Shown here: positions 8,982 through 20,997 of the stretch, one piece after another
Layout of the letters: each line of letters begins with the position of its first letter
Numbering within the stretch: position 1 is the stretch's first letter
NCBI RefSeq assembly: GCF_000018945.1
Contig: NC_011978.1
Coordinates: 432,729 to 496,728, forward strand
Length of the DNA: 64,000 nucleotides
Direction: 5' to 3'
From: Thermotoga neapolitana DSM 4359
GTDB lineage: Bacteria; Thermotogota; Thermotogae; Thermotogales; Thermotogaceae
Translations under genes and position numbers: made by a program
The notes under the pieces: model-generated
Seen by the model: only the letters and a program-made list of their open reading frames with translations
What the model was told of the DNA's origin: nothing
Databases searched by the model: none

Positions 8982-9518
8982 TCACCCCCAGCTTCCCTCA
9001 ACGAAACCGTTGGAGAGTTTTTTCAAAAGGTTGAGGATAGAATTGGTAACGGGATCGGGATACTCTCTGATGACGAGGAAAACCCTCTCTCCGACACTCC
9101 TCATGGCGGACAGAAAACCCGCCACCCTGAAGACATGACCTACCGCCTCTGGAAACACCAGGACATCTGCTCTTTCCACTTCTTCAACTGTTCGTTCCGG
9201 TACGTCGAGCATCTCTTCGAAACTCACGCCGTAGCGTTTGGAGAAAAGATCCAGCATCGCACAGGAAAGGGAAAAAAGCACCTTGGGGTGTTCTGGAAAA
9301 TGCTCTTCGAGTTTCTCAAAAAGACCGAATATCTGCGCGGATTTTGCTTCTTTCAGAAATCCTTCGTACTCTTCCAGCACGGCAACCACTATCTTGTAGT
9401 TCTCTCCCAGACTTCTTTCTGGAACGATTGAAGAGACTCCTTTGAATTTTCCCTCCATCAGTTCCAGTCTGATGATTTCCCTGTCCTGCCATTTCTCCAG
9501 ATGATAGGTTACTATCAT
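8982..9518 (-). CDS. Uncharacterised 178-residue protein
   Basis: The start ATG follows GGGAGGTGAG and the gene is the first of the long minus-strand run. No signal peptide or membrane segment is visible. Residues 1-30 look like paired beta strands (IIRLELMEGKFKGVSS). A helical part follows, with SLSCAMLDLFSKRYGVSFEE around residue 90-110. This weakly recalls the capping domain of enolase-superfamily enzymes (the AALDMALWDLLGK type of helix), but the barrel with metal ligands is absent. The second half contains ERADVLVFPEAVGH and VFLVIREYPDP. I do not assign a function; the cap likeness is a guess from pattern. Confidence 0.7.
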   Translation of the reverse strand: MIVTYHLEKWQDREIIRLELMEGKFKGVSSIVPERSLGENYKIVVAVLEEYEGFLKEAKSAQIFGLFEKLEEHFPEHPKVLFSLSCAMLDLFSKRYGVSFEEMLDVPERTVEEVERADVLVFPEAVGHVFRVAGFLSAMRSVGERVFLVIREYPDPVTNSILNLLKKLSNGFVEGSWG

Positions 9519-9531
9519 AATCTCACCTCCC

Positions 9532-12330
<2,799 letters not shown>

Positions 12331-12334
<4 letters not shown>

Positions 12335-13239
12335 TAGCAGCAAGTTTTCTTTTGAACCTTCTGATCTATCCGTTCCTGATAAACCTGTTCAGAAAAAAGA
12401 GTGTGGGGCAGTACATAAGGAAAGAAGGCCCCGATCTTCATGGGTACAAAGAAGGAACACCAACGATGGGAGGCATTCTGTTCGTCCTGATCGGACTTTT
12501 GTTTGGCGTGCTTTCAAAAGAAAATGGTGTGATCCTCACCGGAGCATTTCTGTTCTTTCTCATAGGTTTTCTCGATGATTTTCTCAGCATTGCAAAGAAA
12601 AACTCCACCGGTCTAAGAGCATACCAGAAGGCTCTCCTTCAAATTGCCGCTGCTTCCGTTGTGATCGCTTTTTCCCAACCGGAAACGGCTGTCGATTTCT
12701 TTGGTATCAAACTGGAAATGGGTGCCTGGTACTACCTACTTGCGCTGATCGTGATCGTGGGAAGTTCGAACGCCATGAACCTGACCGACGGGCTCGATGG
12801 TCTTGCGGGATGGGTCTACATCAGTGGAGCCATTCCATACTGGTTCTTTCTCAAAGAGAAGGGTTTTTCAGAAAACATCATCATCCTTCTGAGTGCGGGA
12901 GTTCTGGCGTTTCTCATCTTCAACTCTAAACCTGCCAGGATCTTCATGGGTGACACAGGATCCATTGCGCTGGGCGGGACACTGGGTGTCGTCTCCGTTC
13001 TCACCAAGACGGAGTTCTACCTGATCGTGTTTTTCCCGATTCTGGTCGTTGAAACACTGAGCGTGATCCTTCAGATTCTGTCCTTCAAACTCTTCAAAAG
13101 AAGAATCTTCAGGATGGCACCTCTTCATCATCATTTCGAGCTTCTCAGCTGGGAGGAAGAAAAGATCGTGGCGGTCTTCACCATTTTCAATCTGATTTCT
13201 TCTCTGATAGCCCTCGAGGTCTTCGGGGTGATAGGATGA
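12331..13239 (+). CDS. mraY: Phospho-MurNAc-pentapeptide translocase
   Basis: Transfers phospho-MurNAc-pentapeptide to undecaprenyl phosphate, forming lipid I in the membrane. 302 residues with about ten hydrophobic segments, slightly shorter than the usual 320-360. Catalytic loops are visible: [18 protein letters not shown] with the paired aspartates, [26 protein letters not shown], and the [16 protein letters not shown] histidine loop near the C-terminus. Four-base overlaps join it to murF and murD. Confidence 0.96.
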
Positions 13240-14534
13240 GGATCGGTCTTCTTGGATTCGGAAAGAGCAACAGGGCGCTTCTGGATTATCTTCTGGAAAA
13301 TGGGGAAGCCGAGATCTTCGTGAGCGAGGAGAAAAGACTCGATGACGATACGAAGAGTTATCTGAGAAAGTGCGGTGTTGATTTTGAGGAGGAAGGCAAC
13401 ACCGAGAAACTCCTGGATTGTGACGTTGTGTACGTCAGTCCCGGTGTGAAACCCCGCTCGGACATTGTCAAAAAACTGCTTGCAGGTGGTGTGAACATAT
13501 CCACAGAGCTTCAGTTTTTTCTGGACAGAGCGGACAAAGAAAAGGTCATAGGTATCACCGGAACGAACGGAAAGAGTACCTCTGCTGCTTTAATGCACCA
13601 TGCCCTCTCACATCGAGGATTGAAGGTCTTTCTGGGAGGAAACTTCGGAACACCCGCTGTGGAGGCACTCAGAGAAGATTACGACTATTACGTTCTAGAG
13701 GTGAGCAGTTTTCAGCTCTTCTGGTGTGAAAGACCCCGAGTTTCCAGATTTGTACTTTTGAACATATCGGAGGATCATCTGGACTGGCACTCTTCGTTCA
13801 AAGAGTATCTCAACTCGAAATTGAAACCCGCTTTCTTTCAGGAAGAGAAGGACACATTCGTGTACAACAAGAACATAGAGACTCTGGAAGACCTGAGCAG
13901 AGTGAAACCGAAAAAGATCCCGTTCTGGACAGAGGACACCTTCGTTGAAGAAAACAGATTGGTTCTTCAGGGAAAAAGTTTTCCACTTCCAGGATCCTAT
14001 CCACTCCAGATGAAGGAGAACATCCTAGCGGTTTCCGTTCTGTATAATGAACTTTTTGGGGATGTGGAAGGATTTCTAGACTCTCTCAGAAGTTTCAAAC
14101 CCCTTCCTCACAGGATGGAGTTTCTCGGAAAGATAAAGGGAAGATCCTTCTACAACGATTCCAAGGCGACTTCCACTCACGCTGTTCTGGGAGCCCTTTC
14201 AAACTTCGACAGAGTCATTTTGATAATGTGTGGTATCGGAAAAAATGAAAACTACTCTGTGTTCATAGAAAGGGCAAGACCAAGAATAAAACATCTGATC
14301 GTGTTCGGTGAGATCTACAGAGATCTCAGACCGTTTCTAAGTAATGTTCCTTACAGCATTGTCTCTGATCTGGAAGAAGCGTTTAGAAAGGCACTCGAGG
14401 TGTCAGAAGAAGGAGACGTGATCCTGTTCAGTCCAGGCGGTGCCAGTTTCGACATGTACGAAAACTACGCAAAGAGGGGGGAACACTTCAGAGAAATCTT
14501 CGAAAGATACAAAAAAGAGGAGGGTGAATCTTGA
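13236..14534 (+). CDS. murD: UDP-MurNAc-L-alanine:glutamate ligase
   Basis: Adds glutamate to UDP-MurNAc-L-Ala. 432 residues. The N-terminal Rossmann part begins [16 protein letters not shown]. The ATP loop is [18 protein letters not shown], and [18 protein letters not shown] and [10 protein letters not shown] match MurD blocks. [17 protein letters not shown] near residue 305 is the typical MurD carboxylate-binding region. [18 protein letters not shown] ends the family pattern. It overlaps mraY and ftsW by four bases each. Confidence 0.95.
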
Positions 14535-15622
14535 ACGAAAAATCCCTCGTGTTCTTTATCATCGTTCTTCTGTGTGTTGGCTTTATGGCTCTCAGCAGTT
14601 TCGAAATGATGCAGGACTACATAAGACCCACAAGTGAGCGTTCTGTGATCTTGAATCACCTTCTGAAACTGACGGTGGCCCTCGCTTTCTTCGTGGTTTT
14701 TCTGTACACCGACCATAGACTTCTCTTTTCAAAACAGGTGATAGTGGGTGGATATATCCTTTCCCTGGTGCTGCTGATGATTGTGCTGATTCTTCCAGGT
14801 GGAGAGACAGGAGCACACAGGTGGATCGACCTTGGCTATTTTTCCTTTCAACCTTCCGAACTGGTCAAGATATACACGATCCTCTTTCTGGCATGGTATG
14901 TTGAAAAAAACCAACTGTACATGAAGCGTCTGTTCAGGGGATTTCTGAAACCTTTACTTCTGGTGTCTCCGTTTCTCTTTCTCATACTCGTGGAGCCAGA
15001 TTTCAGCACCTTCGTTTTGCTTCTCCTCACCGTTTTGCTGACCCTCTACGTTGCCGAAACACGCGGTGTATACGTTTTGACGTTCTTCCTTATAGGTGTG
15101 ATTTCCTTCATCTACATGTACAGAATGGGGATTTTAGACAACATCCTGAGAAGCTATCAGATGCAAAGAATCGTTTCCTATCTGAAAGGAAACGTTTCAG
15201 AACAGGTGATGAGAGCCGTTGAGGCGATAAGAAGTGGAGGGGCTGTGGGAAAGGGTCTTGTTCTGGGAGAAGAAAAGCTTTTTGTTCCGGTTGTGACCAG
15301 TGATTTCATACTGGCGATAGTTGGAGAAGAACTTGGTTATATCGGCCTTGGTGTGGTTCTCTTCTCCTTCTACGGATTGATACACAGCCTCGTGAAAGTG
15401 GTTTCAAGAATGCAGCCTATGCTTTCTGTTAAAACATTCATCTCAGGCTTTGCGATTCTGATCATGCTTCAGGTGATGGTGAACGTCGGTGTTATATCCG
15501 GAATCTTTCCTGTGACAGGGGTAACACTTCCACTGGTGAGTTATGGAGGAAGTTCTCTTCTTGCCACGATGATAGGGTTTGGCATAGTCGGTAACATGAT
15601 CCTGGAGAGTGAAAGAGAATGA
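14531..15622 (+). CDS. ftsW: SEDS-family glycosyltransferase, FtsW/RodA type
   Basis: Membrane peptidoglycan polymerase of the SEDS family, 363 residues, about ten membrane segments, TTG start overlapping murD. Family blocks: [20 protein letters not shown] with the conserved basic and acidic residues, [22 protein letters not shown]-like [30 protein letters not shown], and [17 protein letters not shown] near the C-terminus. The location between murD and murG is the classic place for ftsW rather than rodA, although sequence alone does not separate the two. Confidence 0.9.
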
Positions 15623-16638
15623 TACGGGTGGCAGCCGCTGGTGGAGGAACGGGCGGACATCTTTACCCTTTGCTTGCCATACTTGAAACACTCTCCAAAG
15701 ATGTGGAAACAAAGGTCCTGTTCTTCGCTGTGAAAGGAAAGATAGACGAAAAAGTCGTGAAACAGGAACATCCAGAGTACGAAGTTGTCACTCTGGACGT
15801 TAGAGGCCTTTTCAGGCCACTCTACCATCCAAAGAACTTCTGGCGAGCCGCGAAGGTGGTCAACGCGATTTTGAAGGCAAAAAAAGAACTCCTCCGGTTC
15901 AAACCCGATGTGATTGTTCTCACCGGTGGATACATTTCAGGAGTTGTGGGGCTTGCGGCAAAAAACATGGGAGTTCCCATCTTCCTGCACGAGCAGAACG
16001 TGGTACCCGGCCTTGCGGTGAAAACTGTGGCGAAATACGCCAGAAAGATCTTCGTCTCTTTCGAGAGAACAAGAGAGTTCCTGACAGAGTGGAAGGACAG
16101 GGTTCTCTTCACTGGATGTCCTGTGAGAGAAACAAAAGAGGAGGTAGATCTGGAAGACTTTGTCCTTGTTCTTGGTGGAAGTTTGGGGAGTGACCTGATA
16201 AACAGTCTGATGGAGGAAGTATATCGCAGGATCTCCTGTATTCGTTTTGTCCACTCTACGGGATCTCGGAGATGGGCAGAAAGGCTCTCTGTGTTTCCGA
16301 ACGTCACAGCACATCCTTACATAGAAAACATGTCTTCCTTCTGGAAAAAGGCACGCGCGTCCATCTCCAGGGCAGGTGCGAGTACGATAGGTGAGATGAT
16401 CTACTATGGAGTGCCCGGTGTTCTCATACCCTGGGAAGGCTCGGCAGAGTCACACCAACTTGAAAATGCCCTGGAAGCTGAAAGGCTCGGTTATGCGATC
16501 GTTGTGAGGGAAAAGGAGGCCACTCCTCAGAAGATAATTGAGGCTATTGATAAAACAATGAAAAAAGGTAAAATAGAGAAGATGAAGGAAAACCCTGCAA
16601 CGATAATCTCGAGAGAAATACTGGGGGAGATAAGGTGA
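15619..16638 (+). CDS. murG: Lipid II synthase (N-acetylglucosaminyltransferase)
   Basis: Transfers GlcNAc from UDP-GlcNAc to lipid I on the inner face of the membrane. 339 residues, GT-B fold. The N-terminal glycine-rich loop AAAGGGTGGHLYPLLA and the second LVLGGSLGSDLIN loop are both present, with HEQNVVPGLAVK between them. ISRAGASTIGEMIYYGVPGVLIPW is the UDP-sugar-binding block. The length is on the short side of the family. Four-base overlaps with ftsW and murC. Confidence 0.95.
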   Translation: MIRVAAAGGGTGGHLYPLLAILETLSKDVETKVLFFAVKGKIDEKVVKQEHPEYEVVTLDVRGLFRPLYHPKNFWRAAKVVNAILKAKKELLRFKPDVIVLTGGYISGVVGLAAKNMGVPIFLHEQNVVPGLAVKTVAKYARKIFVSFERTREFLTEWKDRVLFTGCPVRETKEEVDLEDFVLVLGGSLGSDLINSLMEEVYRRISCIRFVHSTGSRRWAERLSVFPNVTAHPYIENMSSFWKKARASISRAGASTIGEMIYYGVPGVLIPWEGSAESHQLENALEAERLGYAIVVREKEATPQKIIEAIDKTMKKGKIEKMKENPATIISREILGEIR

Positions 16639-18008
16639 AAATTCACTTTGTTGGTATCGGTGGAATCGGAATGAGCGCACTGGCACTGCATGAATTTTTC
16701 AGTGGCAATGAAGTTTATGGTTCCAACATAGAGGAAACAGAAAGAACCACGTATCTAAAAAAGTTGAAAATACCCGTTTTCATCCCTCACTCTGAGGAGA
16801 ACTGGTTCGACCCGGATGTCCTGGTCAAAACACCGGCCGTTCACGAAGACAATCCTGAGATAATCCGCGCAAGGAAAGAGAACGTACCGGTTGAAAACAG
16901 GCTTTCTTACTTCAAAGTGATCCTCAAGCGGGAAAACAGGGAAGAATTTGCCGTCACAGGAACGGATGGGAAAACCACCACAACGGCCATGATCGCCCAC
17001 GTTTTGAAAGAACTGAACAGATCTCCTACGGCGTTCCTCGGAGGGATCATGGATTCACTGGAACACGGTAACTATGAAAGTGGAAAAGGACCAGTTGTGT
17101 ACGAACTCGACGAGAGCGAAGAGACCTTTTCGGAATTTTCCCCGAACTATCTGATCATCACAAACGCCAGAGGAGACCACCTGGAAAACTACGCAAACTC
17201 GATCTCAAGGTACAGAGCCGCATTTGAAAGAATCAGCAGAAACTCAGATCTTGTGATCACCTTCGCCGAAGACGAACTCACCTCGCATCTCGGCAACGTG
17301 ACTTTCGGTGTGAGAAAGGGAATGTACACACTGGAGATGAGGAGTGCGTCCCGCTCCGGGCAGCGGGCAATCATCGAAAAAAACAGAAAAAGATACGCAG
17401 AACTGAAACTCAGGATTCCAGGTTTTCACAACATACTGAACGCTCTGGCGGTGACGGCCCTCTTTGATTCTCTGGGATACGACCTGGAAGAAGTTCTGAA
17501 AGCCCTGGAGAGGTTTCCAGGTGTTCGAAGGAGATTTTCGATATCCTACCACGATCCGGAGAACAACATATACGTGGTCGATGACTATGCGCACACCCCG
17601 GAGGAGATAAAAAATCTCCTTCAAACGGCAAAAGAAGTCTTCGAAAACGAAAAGGTCGTGGTGATCTTTCAGCCCCATCGTTATTCACGTCTGGAAAGGG
17701 AAGATGGAAACTTCGCAAGAGCACTTCAGCTGGCAGACGAGGTGATAGTGACAGAAGTCTACGATGCGTTCGAAGAGAAAAGACCCAACGTCTCCGGGAA
17801 GATCATCTGGGACTCTCTAATGAATCTTGGTAAAGAAGCGAAATTTGTGGATGACCTTTCTCGGCTGAACAGCGTTATCGTTCCCAGAGACAACACCGTG
17901 TTTTTGTTCGTTGGAGCAGGAGATATCATTCACTACTCAAAGAAGTTTGTGGAGACGCTTCAGAGCTCCACTAACTCTCCTTCACGCGTTTCTGGATCGA
18001 AAAGGTAA
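16635..18008 (+). CDS. murC: UDP-MurNAc:L-alanine ligase
   Basis: Starts the stem peptide by adding L-alanine to UDP-MurNAc. 457 residues, GTG start overlapping murG. The N-terminal domain has IHFVGIGGIGMSALALHEF. The ATP loop reads AVTGTDGKTTTTAMIAH; in most MurC the residue before GKTTT is histidine, here aspartate. YELDESEETFSEFSPNYLII and VVDDYAHTPEEIKNLLQ and FQPHRYSRL are family blocks. Last gene of the operon. Its 3' end overlaps the convergent phosphodiesterase gene by 49 bases, with no intrinsic terminator between them. Confidence 0.95.
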   Translation: MKIHFVGIGGIGMSALALHEFFSGNEVYGSNIEETERTTYLKKLKIPVFIPHSEENWFDPDVLVKTPAVHEDNPEIIRARKENVPVENRLSYFKVILKRENREEFAVTGTDGKTTTTAMIAHVLKELNRSPTAFLGGIMDSLEHGNYESGKGPVVYELDESEETFSEFSPNYLIITNARGDHLENYANSISRYRAAFERISRNSDLVITFAEDELTSHLGNVTFGVRKGMYTLEMRSASRSGQRAIIEKNRKRYAELKLRIPGFHNILNALAVTALFDSLGYDLEEVLKALERFPGVRRRFSISYHDPENNIYVVDDYAHTPEEIKNLLQTAKEVFENEKVVVIFQPHRYSRLEREDGNFARALQLADEVIVTEVYDAFEEKRPNVSGKIIWDSLMNLGKEAKFVDDLSRLNSVIVPRDNTVFLFVGAGDIIHYSKKFVETLQSSTNSPSRVSGSKR

Positions 18009-18436
18009 ACGGTCGATCTTCCGGTGAGATATCCACACAGCTCTCCTGGATTGATAACCAGGGTTTTTCCCACTTTCCTCACATCGATTCGATGGGTGTG
18101 ACCGTAGAGCACCAGATCGTACTCCTGGGAATTTGCAATGGTTTCTATCAGAATGGGTTCGTGCATCATCACCACCTTCAGACCATCTGCTTCGACAACA
18201 GAGGGTGGCTTCACTATCCTTCCATCGCTTCTTCTGTGAAGGAGCAGAACTTCTCCATCGTTGTTTCCAAACACCCCGTGAAATTCCACTCCTTCTTTCA
18301 GAAGTTTTCCCAGAACGAAGGGTGCCACGAAATCTCCGCAGTGAAATACCCTCTTCACCTTTTTCTCAACGATCAGGTTCTCAACCCTTTCCAGAACCTT
18401 CATGTTATCGTGAGAGTCACTCAAAATCAACCACAT
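17960..18436 (-). CDS. YfcE/MJ0936-type metallophosphodiesterase
   Basis: 158 residues, calcineurin-like fold. Metal ligands are visible in order: LILSDSHDN (residues 3-11), HCGDF, GVFGNNDGE, MMHEPI and LYGHTHRID. The family hydrolyses phosphodiesters, often with manganese; the natural substrate is unknown. Normal length is 160-180. The gene overlaps murC antisense by 49 bases and is separated from the carrier gene upstream by 4 bases, so the two are probably cotranscribed. Confidence 0.9.
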   Translation of the reverse strand: MWLILSDSHDNMKVLERVENLIVEKKVKRVFHCGDFVAPFVLGKLLKEGVEFHGVFGNNDGEVLLLHRRSDGRIVKPPSVVEADGLKVVMMHEPILIETIANSQEYDLVLYGHTHRIDVRKVGKTLVINPGELCGYLTGRSTVYLFDPETREGELVEL

Positions 18437-18440
18437 AACC

Positions 18441-19301
18441 TCACCCCCAGAAACGATCTGTCAGCAAGATGATAGCCGATGAAACGATTGTGGAAAAGGT
18501 GATCAACCCACTCGCCAGTTCGGAATCGTAGTCCTTCTCTATAGAATAGACAAGGGTCATAATGGCAGATGGAAGAAGCGGAGAAAGAAACAGGTTCATC
18601 TTTTCAAACGATGAGAGTGTAAACATCCTTACCGCAAAAAAAGACACGATGAATCCCAGAAGATACTTCACAACACCCGCCACCGCTATCAACCGGGCCT
18701 TCCTGAAGACCGATTTGAAACTCAGGTAATATCCAACAAGGAAGAAAACCAGAAAAGCGTTGGCGTTCTTTATTGTCTGTGCAACTTTGAGGACTATCCC
18801 TGGAGGATAAAATCCAAACTGGTTGAGAATCAAACTCAACATAAGAACAAGAAAGGGCGGAAACTCAAAGACTTTCAGAACTCCCTTCACACCTGATCTC
18901 TCCGCCACTGCTTTGCCCACCCCGAATATGAAAAAAGAGTTTCCCAGATCGAAGAGAGCGTAATTCACAACGGAATCGACTCCCCAAAGGCTTTCGGCCA
19001 GAGGGTACATGAACAAACCTGTGTTGAACCCCACAAAAGATAAAACGATGGGAATCCTCACTCTCGGATCCTCTATTCTTGAAAAGACGAGCAATGCAAC
19101 CGAAATCAAAACCAGATTGCTCAGCACCCCAGTCGCTGTGAAGGCAAACTTGGAAAAGTGAAATCGCGCGGTGGTCAGGCTGTAAAAGACGGCTGCCGGC
19201 AGGGTAAAGTTCACCACCAGCTTTGACAGGATCTTTCCCGTTTCTTTCTCGAAGAATCTCTTCGTCAGGTACCCAATCAGTATCACGATTGGAAATTCCA
19301 T
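18441..19301 (-). CDS. Auxin-efflux-carrier (AEC) family permease
   Basis: 286 residues, strongly hydrophobic, eight to ten predicted membrane segments. The pattern VNFTLPAAVFYSLTTARF near residue 30 and VLSFVGFNTGLFMYPLAE near residue 90 fit the AEC family, whose bacterial members export small organic acids or amino acids. The substrate cannot be inferred. ATG start behind GGGGTG, with an extended -10 TGATAAAAT (19320-19328, minus strand) just upstream, so it opens a two-gene unit with the phosphodiesterase. Confidence 0.8.
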   Translation of the reverse strand: MEFPIVILIGYLTKRFFEKETGKILSKLVVNFTLPAAVFYSLTTARFHFSKFAFTATGVLSNLVLISVALLVFSRIEDPRVRIPIVLSFVGFNTGLFMYPLAESLWGVDSVVNYALFDLGNSFFIFGVGKAVAERSGVKGVLKVFEFPPFLVLMLSLILNQFGFYPPGIVLKVAQTIKNANAFLVFFLVGYYLSFKSVFRKARLIAVAGVVKYLLGFIVSFFAVRMFTLSSFEKMNLFLSPLLPSAIMTLVYSIEKDYDSELASGLITFSTIVSSAIILLTDRFWG

Positions 19302-19319
19302 TCACTGCACCCCTGGTAG

Positions 19320-19328
19320 AATTTTATC
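19320..19328 (-). promoter_or_regulatory. Extended -10 promoter before the AEC carrier
   Basis: Reading the minus strand, TGATAAAAT lies 19-27 bases before the ATG at 19301, followed by a leader with GGGGTG. It stands just downstream of the nuoEF terminator, so the carrier is set apart from the preceding operon. No clear -35 is visible. Confidence 0.45.
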
Positions 19329-19331
19329 AAA

Positions 19332-19356
19332 CAGAAAGGGCGCCCTCTTGGCGCCC
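19332..19356 (-). terminator. Intrinsic terminator of the nuoE-nuoF unit
   Basis: On the minus strand the stem GGGCGCC and its complement GGCGCCC enclose the loop AAGAG, and T-rich sequence (TTTCTGTTT) follows. It starts 4 bases after the nuoF-like stop codon and is one of few clear terminators in the window. Confidence 0.8.
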
Positions 19357-19359
19357 TCT

Positions 19360-20997
19360 TTATCTGTTCTTGACACTTATCTTTCTTGTGGCTTTTTTCT
19401 TTTTGAATTCACAAACGCCCGCGGGACACTCTTTAGATTCAATGTGGGCTCTGAACTCGTCTTCGAAATTGTTGACGATCGAAAGCAACGGTACCGGGAT
19501 GCTCTGGCCAAGCCCACAGAACGATGTTTCACCCGCGTTCTCTGCCACTTTTCTGAGAAGATCCAGATCCTCTTTCCTTCCCTCTCCCCTGCTTATTCTC
19601 TCGAGAATTTCAACGGCGATCCTCGTGCCTTCTCTGCATGGTGTGCACTTACCACAGGATTCGTGCTCAAAGAATCTCATGACGGTAAGTGCGAGATCCA
19701 CCGCACAGTGTGACTCGTCCGCAACGAGTATGACACCAGAACCAAGAGAAACACCGTACTTTGCGTACGAATCGAAATCCAGTGGTACGTCGAGTTTGTC
19801 AGGACCTATGAACGTTCCCGCACTTCCTCCTGTTTGGACCAGTTTCAACCTCTTTCCTTTCTCCACACCTCCACCGAATTTGAAGATTAAATCCCTGACC
19901 GTTACACCCATGGGTACCTCCACAATCCCCTTCCTCACCACGTTCCCCACAAGTGAAAAGACCTTGGTGCCGGGCGACGATTCTGTGCCGAACTTCCTGA
20001 ACCAGTCCGCTCCGTTCAGGATGATCCTTGGAACGTTCACGAAGGTTTCGACGTTGTTCACGACTGTGGGTTTTCCAAAAAGGCCAAAAGTCGGTGGATA
20101 TGGAGGCTTCAGTCTGGGACGTGCGGGCTTTCCCTCTATGGACTCTATCAGCGCGGTTTCCTCACCCGCCACGTAGGCACCGGCACCGAGTCTGATCTTC
20201 AGATCAAAAGAAAAGCCTGTTCCAAGGATGTTTTCACCCAAAAATCCATATTCGTAAGCCTGCTCTATCGCCCTCTTCAGGATCTCGATGGAACTGTAGT
20301 ACTCTCCCCTGATGTATATGTATCCCTTTCTCGCTCCAACTGCATAACCTGCTATGATCATGCCCTCTATCAGAGAATGCGGGTCTCCTTCCATTATGAG
20401 CCTGTCCTTGAAGGTGCCGGGTTCTCCCTCGTCCGCGTTACAGAGAACGTACTTCTGATCGGAAGAAGCCTTGTAGGTGAACTCCCACTTCAGGCCCGTT
20501 GGAAAGCCTGCACCACCCCTTCCTCTGAGACCACTCCGCTTTATCTCTTCTATTATCTCCTCCGGTTTCATCTGAAGTGCCTTCGCGAGGGCAAAGTATC
20601 CGTCCCTTGCTATGTACTCTTCTATGCGTGTGGGATCTATTTCTCCCACGTTCTTCAGGACGATACGTGTTTCTTCCGATACCCTTTCTACCTCCACCGT
20701 TCCCTTTATCTGATCTCTCGATATTTCAAGATCCGGAATTCTTCTTCCCTTCAATATGTGTTCTTCGAAGATCCTCTTCACATCGTTTTCACTCTTCACA
20801 ACGTAGTAGACATCATCCGGAAGAATGGAAACGATCACACCCTCAGGATAAACTCCCATGCTTCCCGTTTCCAGCACATCCACAAAATCCGATAGATTGT
20901 GATCTCTGACCAGATCTCTCAGGTAATTGAGAAAGTGACGCGCCCCCATCAGAACACTGTTGGAGTCCACCGAAACGAGAACGGTGATCGGTTTCAT
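19360..20997 (-). CDS. NuoF/HydB-like flavoprotein with degenerate N-terminal domain
   Basis: 545 residues, the NADH-binding flavin subunit type of complex I and bifurcating hydrogenases. The core is intact: GLRGRGGAGFPTGLKWEF for FMN/NADH, CNADEGEPGTFKDR, GAGAYVAGEETALIES, and the 4Fe-4S motif ESCGKCTPCREGT plus the fourth cysteine in TSFCGLGQ. The first 90 residues have the thioredoxin-like fold of HydB, but all four cluster cysteines are gone: SVDSNSVLMGA and LETGSMGVYPEGV stand where C-x-x-x-x-C and C-x-x-x-C occur. The C-terminal ferredoxin domain of HydB is also absent; the protein stops after CPAGVCEF. It overlaps the nuoE-like gene by four bases. Confidence 0.92.
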   Translation of the reverse strand: MKPITVLVSVDSNSVLMGARHFLNYLRDLVRDHNLSDFVDVLETGSMGVYPEGVIVSILPDDVYYVVKSENDVKRIFEEHILKGRRIPDLEISRDQIKGTVEVERVSEETRIVLKNVGEIDPTRIEEYIARDGYFALAKALQMKPEEIIEEIKRSGLRGRGGAGFPTGLKWEFTYKASSDQKYVLCNADEGEPGTFKDRLIMEGDPHSLIEGMIIAGYAVGARKGYIYIRGEYYSSIEILKRAIEQAYEYGFLGENILGTGFSFDLKIRLGAGAYVAGEETALIESIEGKPARPRLKPPYPPTFGLFGKPTVVNNVETFVNVPRIILNGADWFRKFGTESSPGTKVFSLVGNVVRKGIVEVPMGVTVRDLIFKFGGGVEKGKRLKLVQTGGSAGTFIGPDKLDVPLDFDSYAKYGVSLGSGVILVADESHCAVDLALTVMRFFEHESCGKCTPCREGTRIAVEILERISRGEGRKEDLDLLRKVAENAGETSFCGLGQSIPVPLLSIVNNFEDEFRAHIESKECPAGVCEFKKKKATRKISVKNR

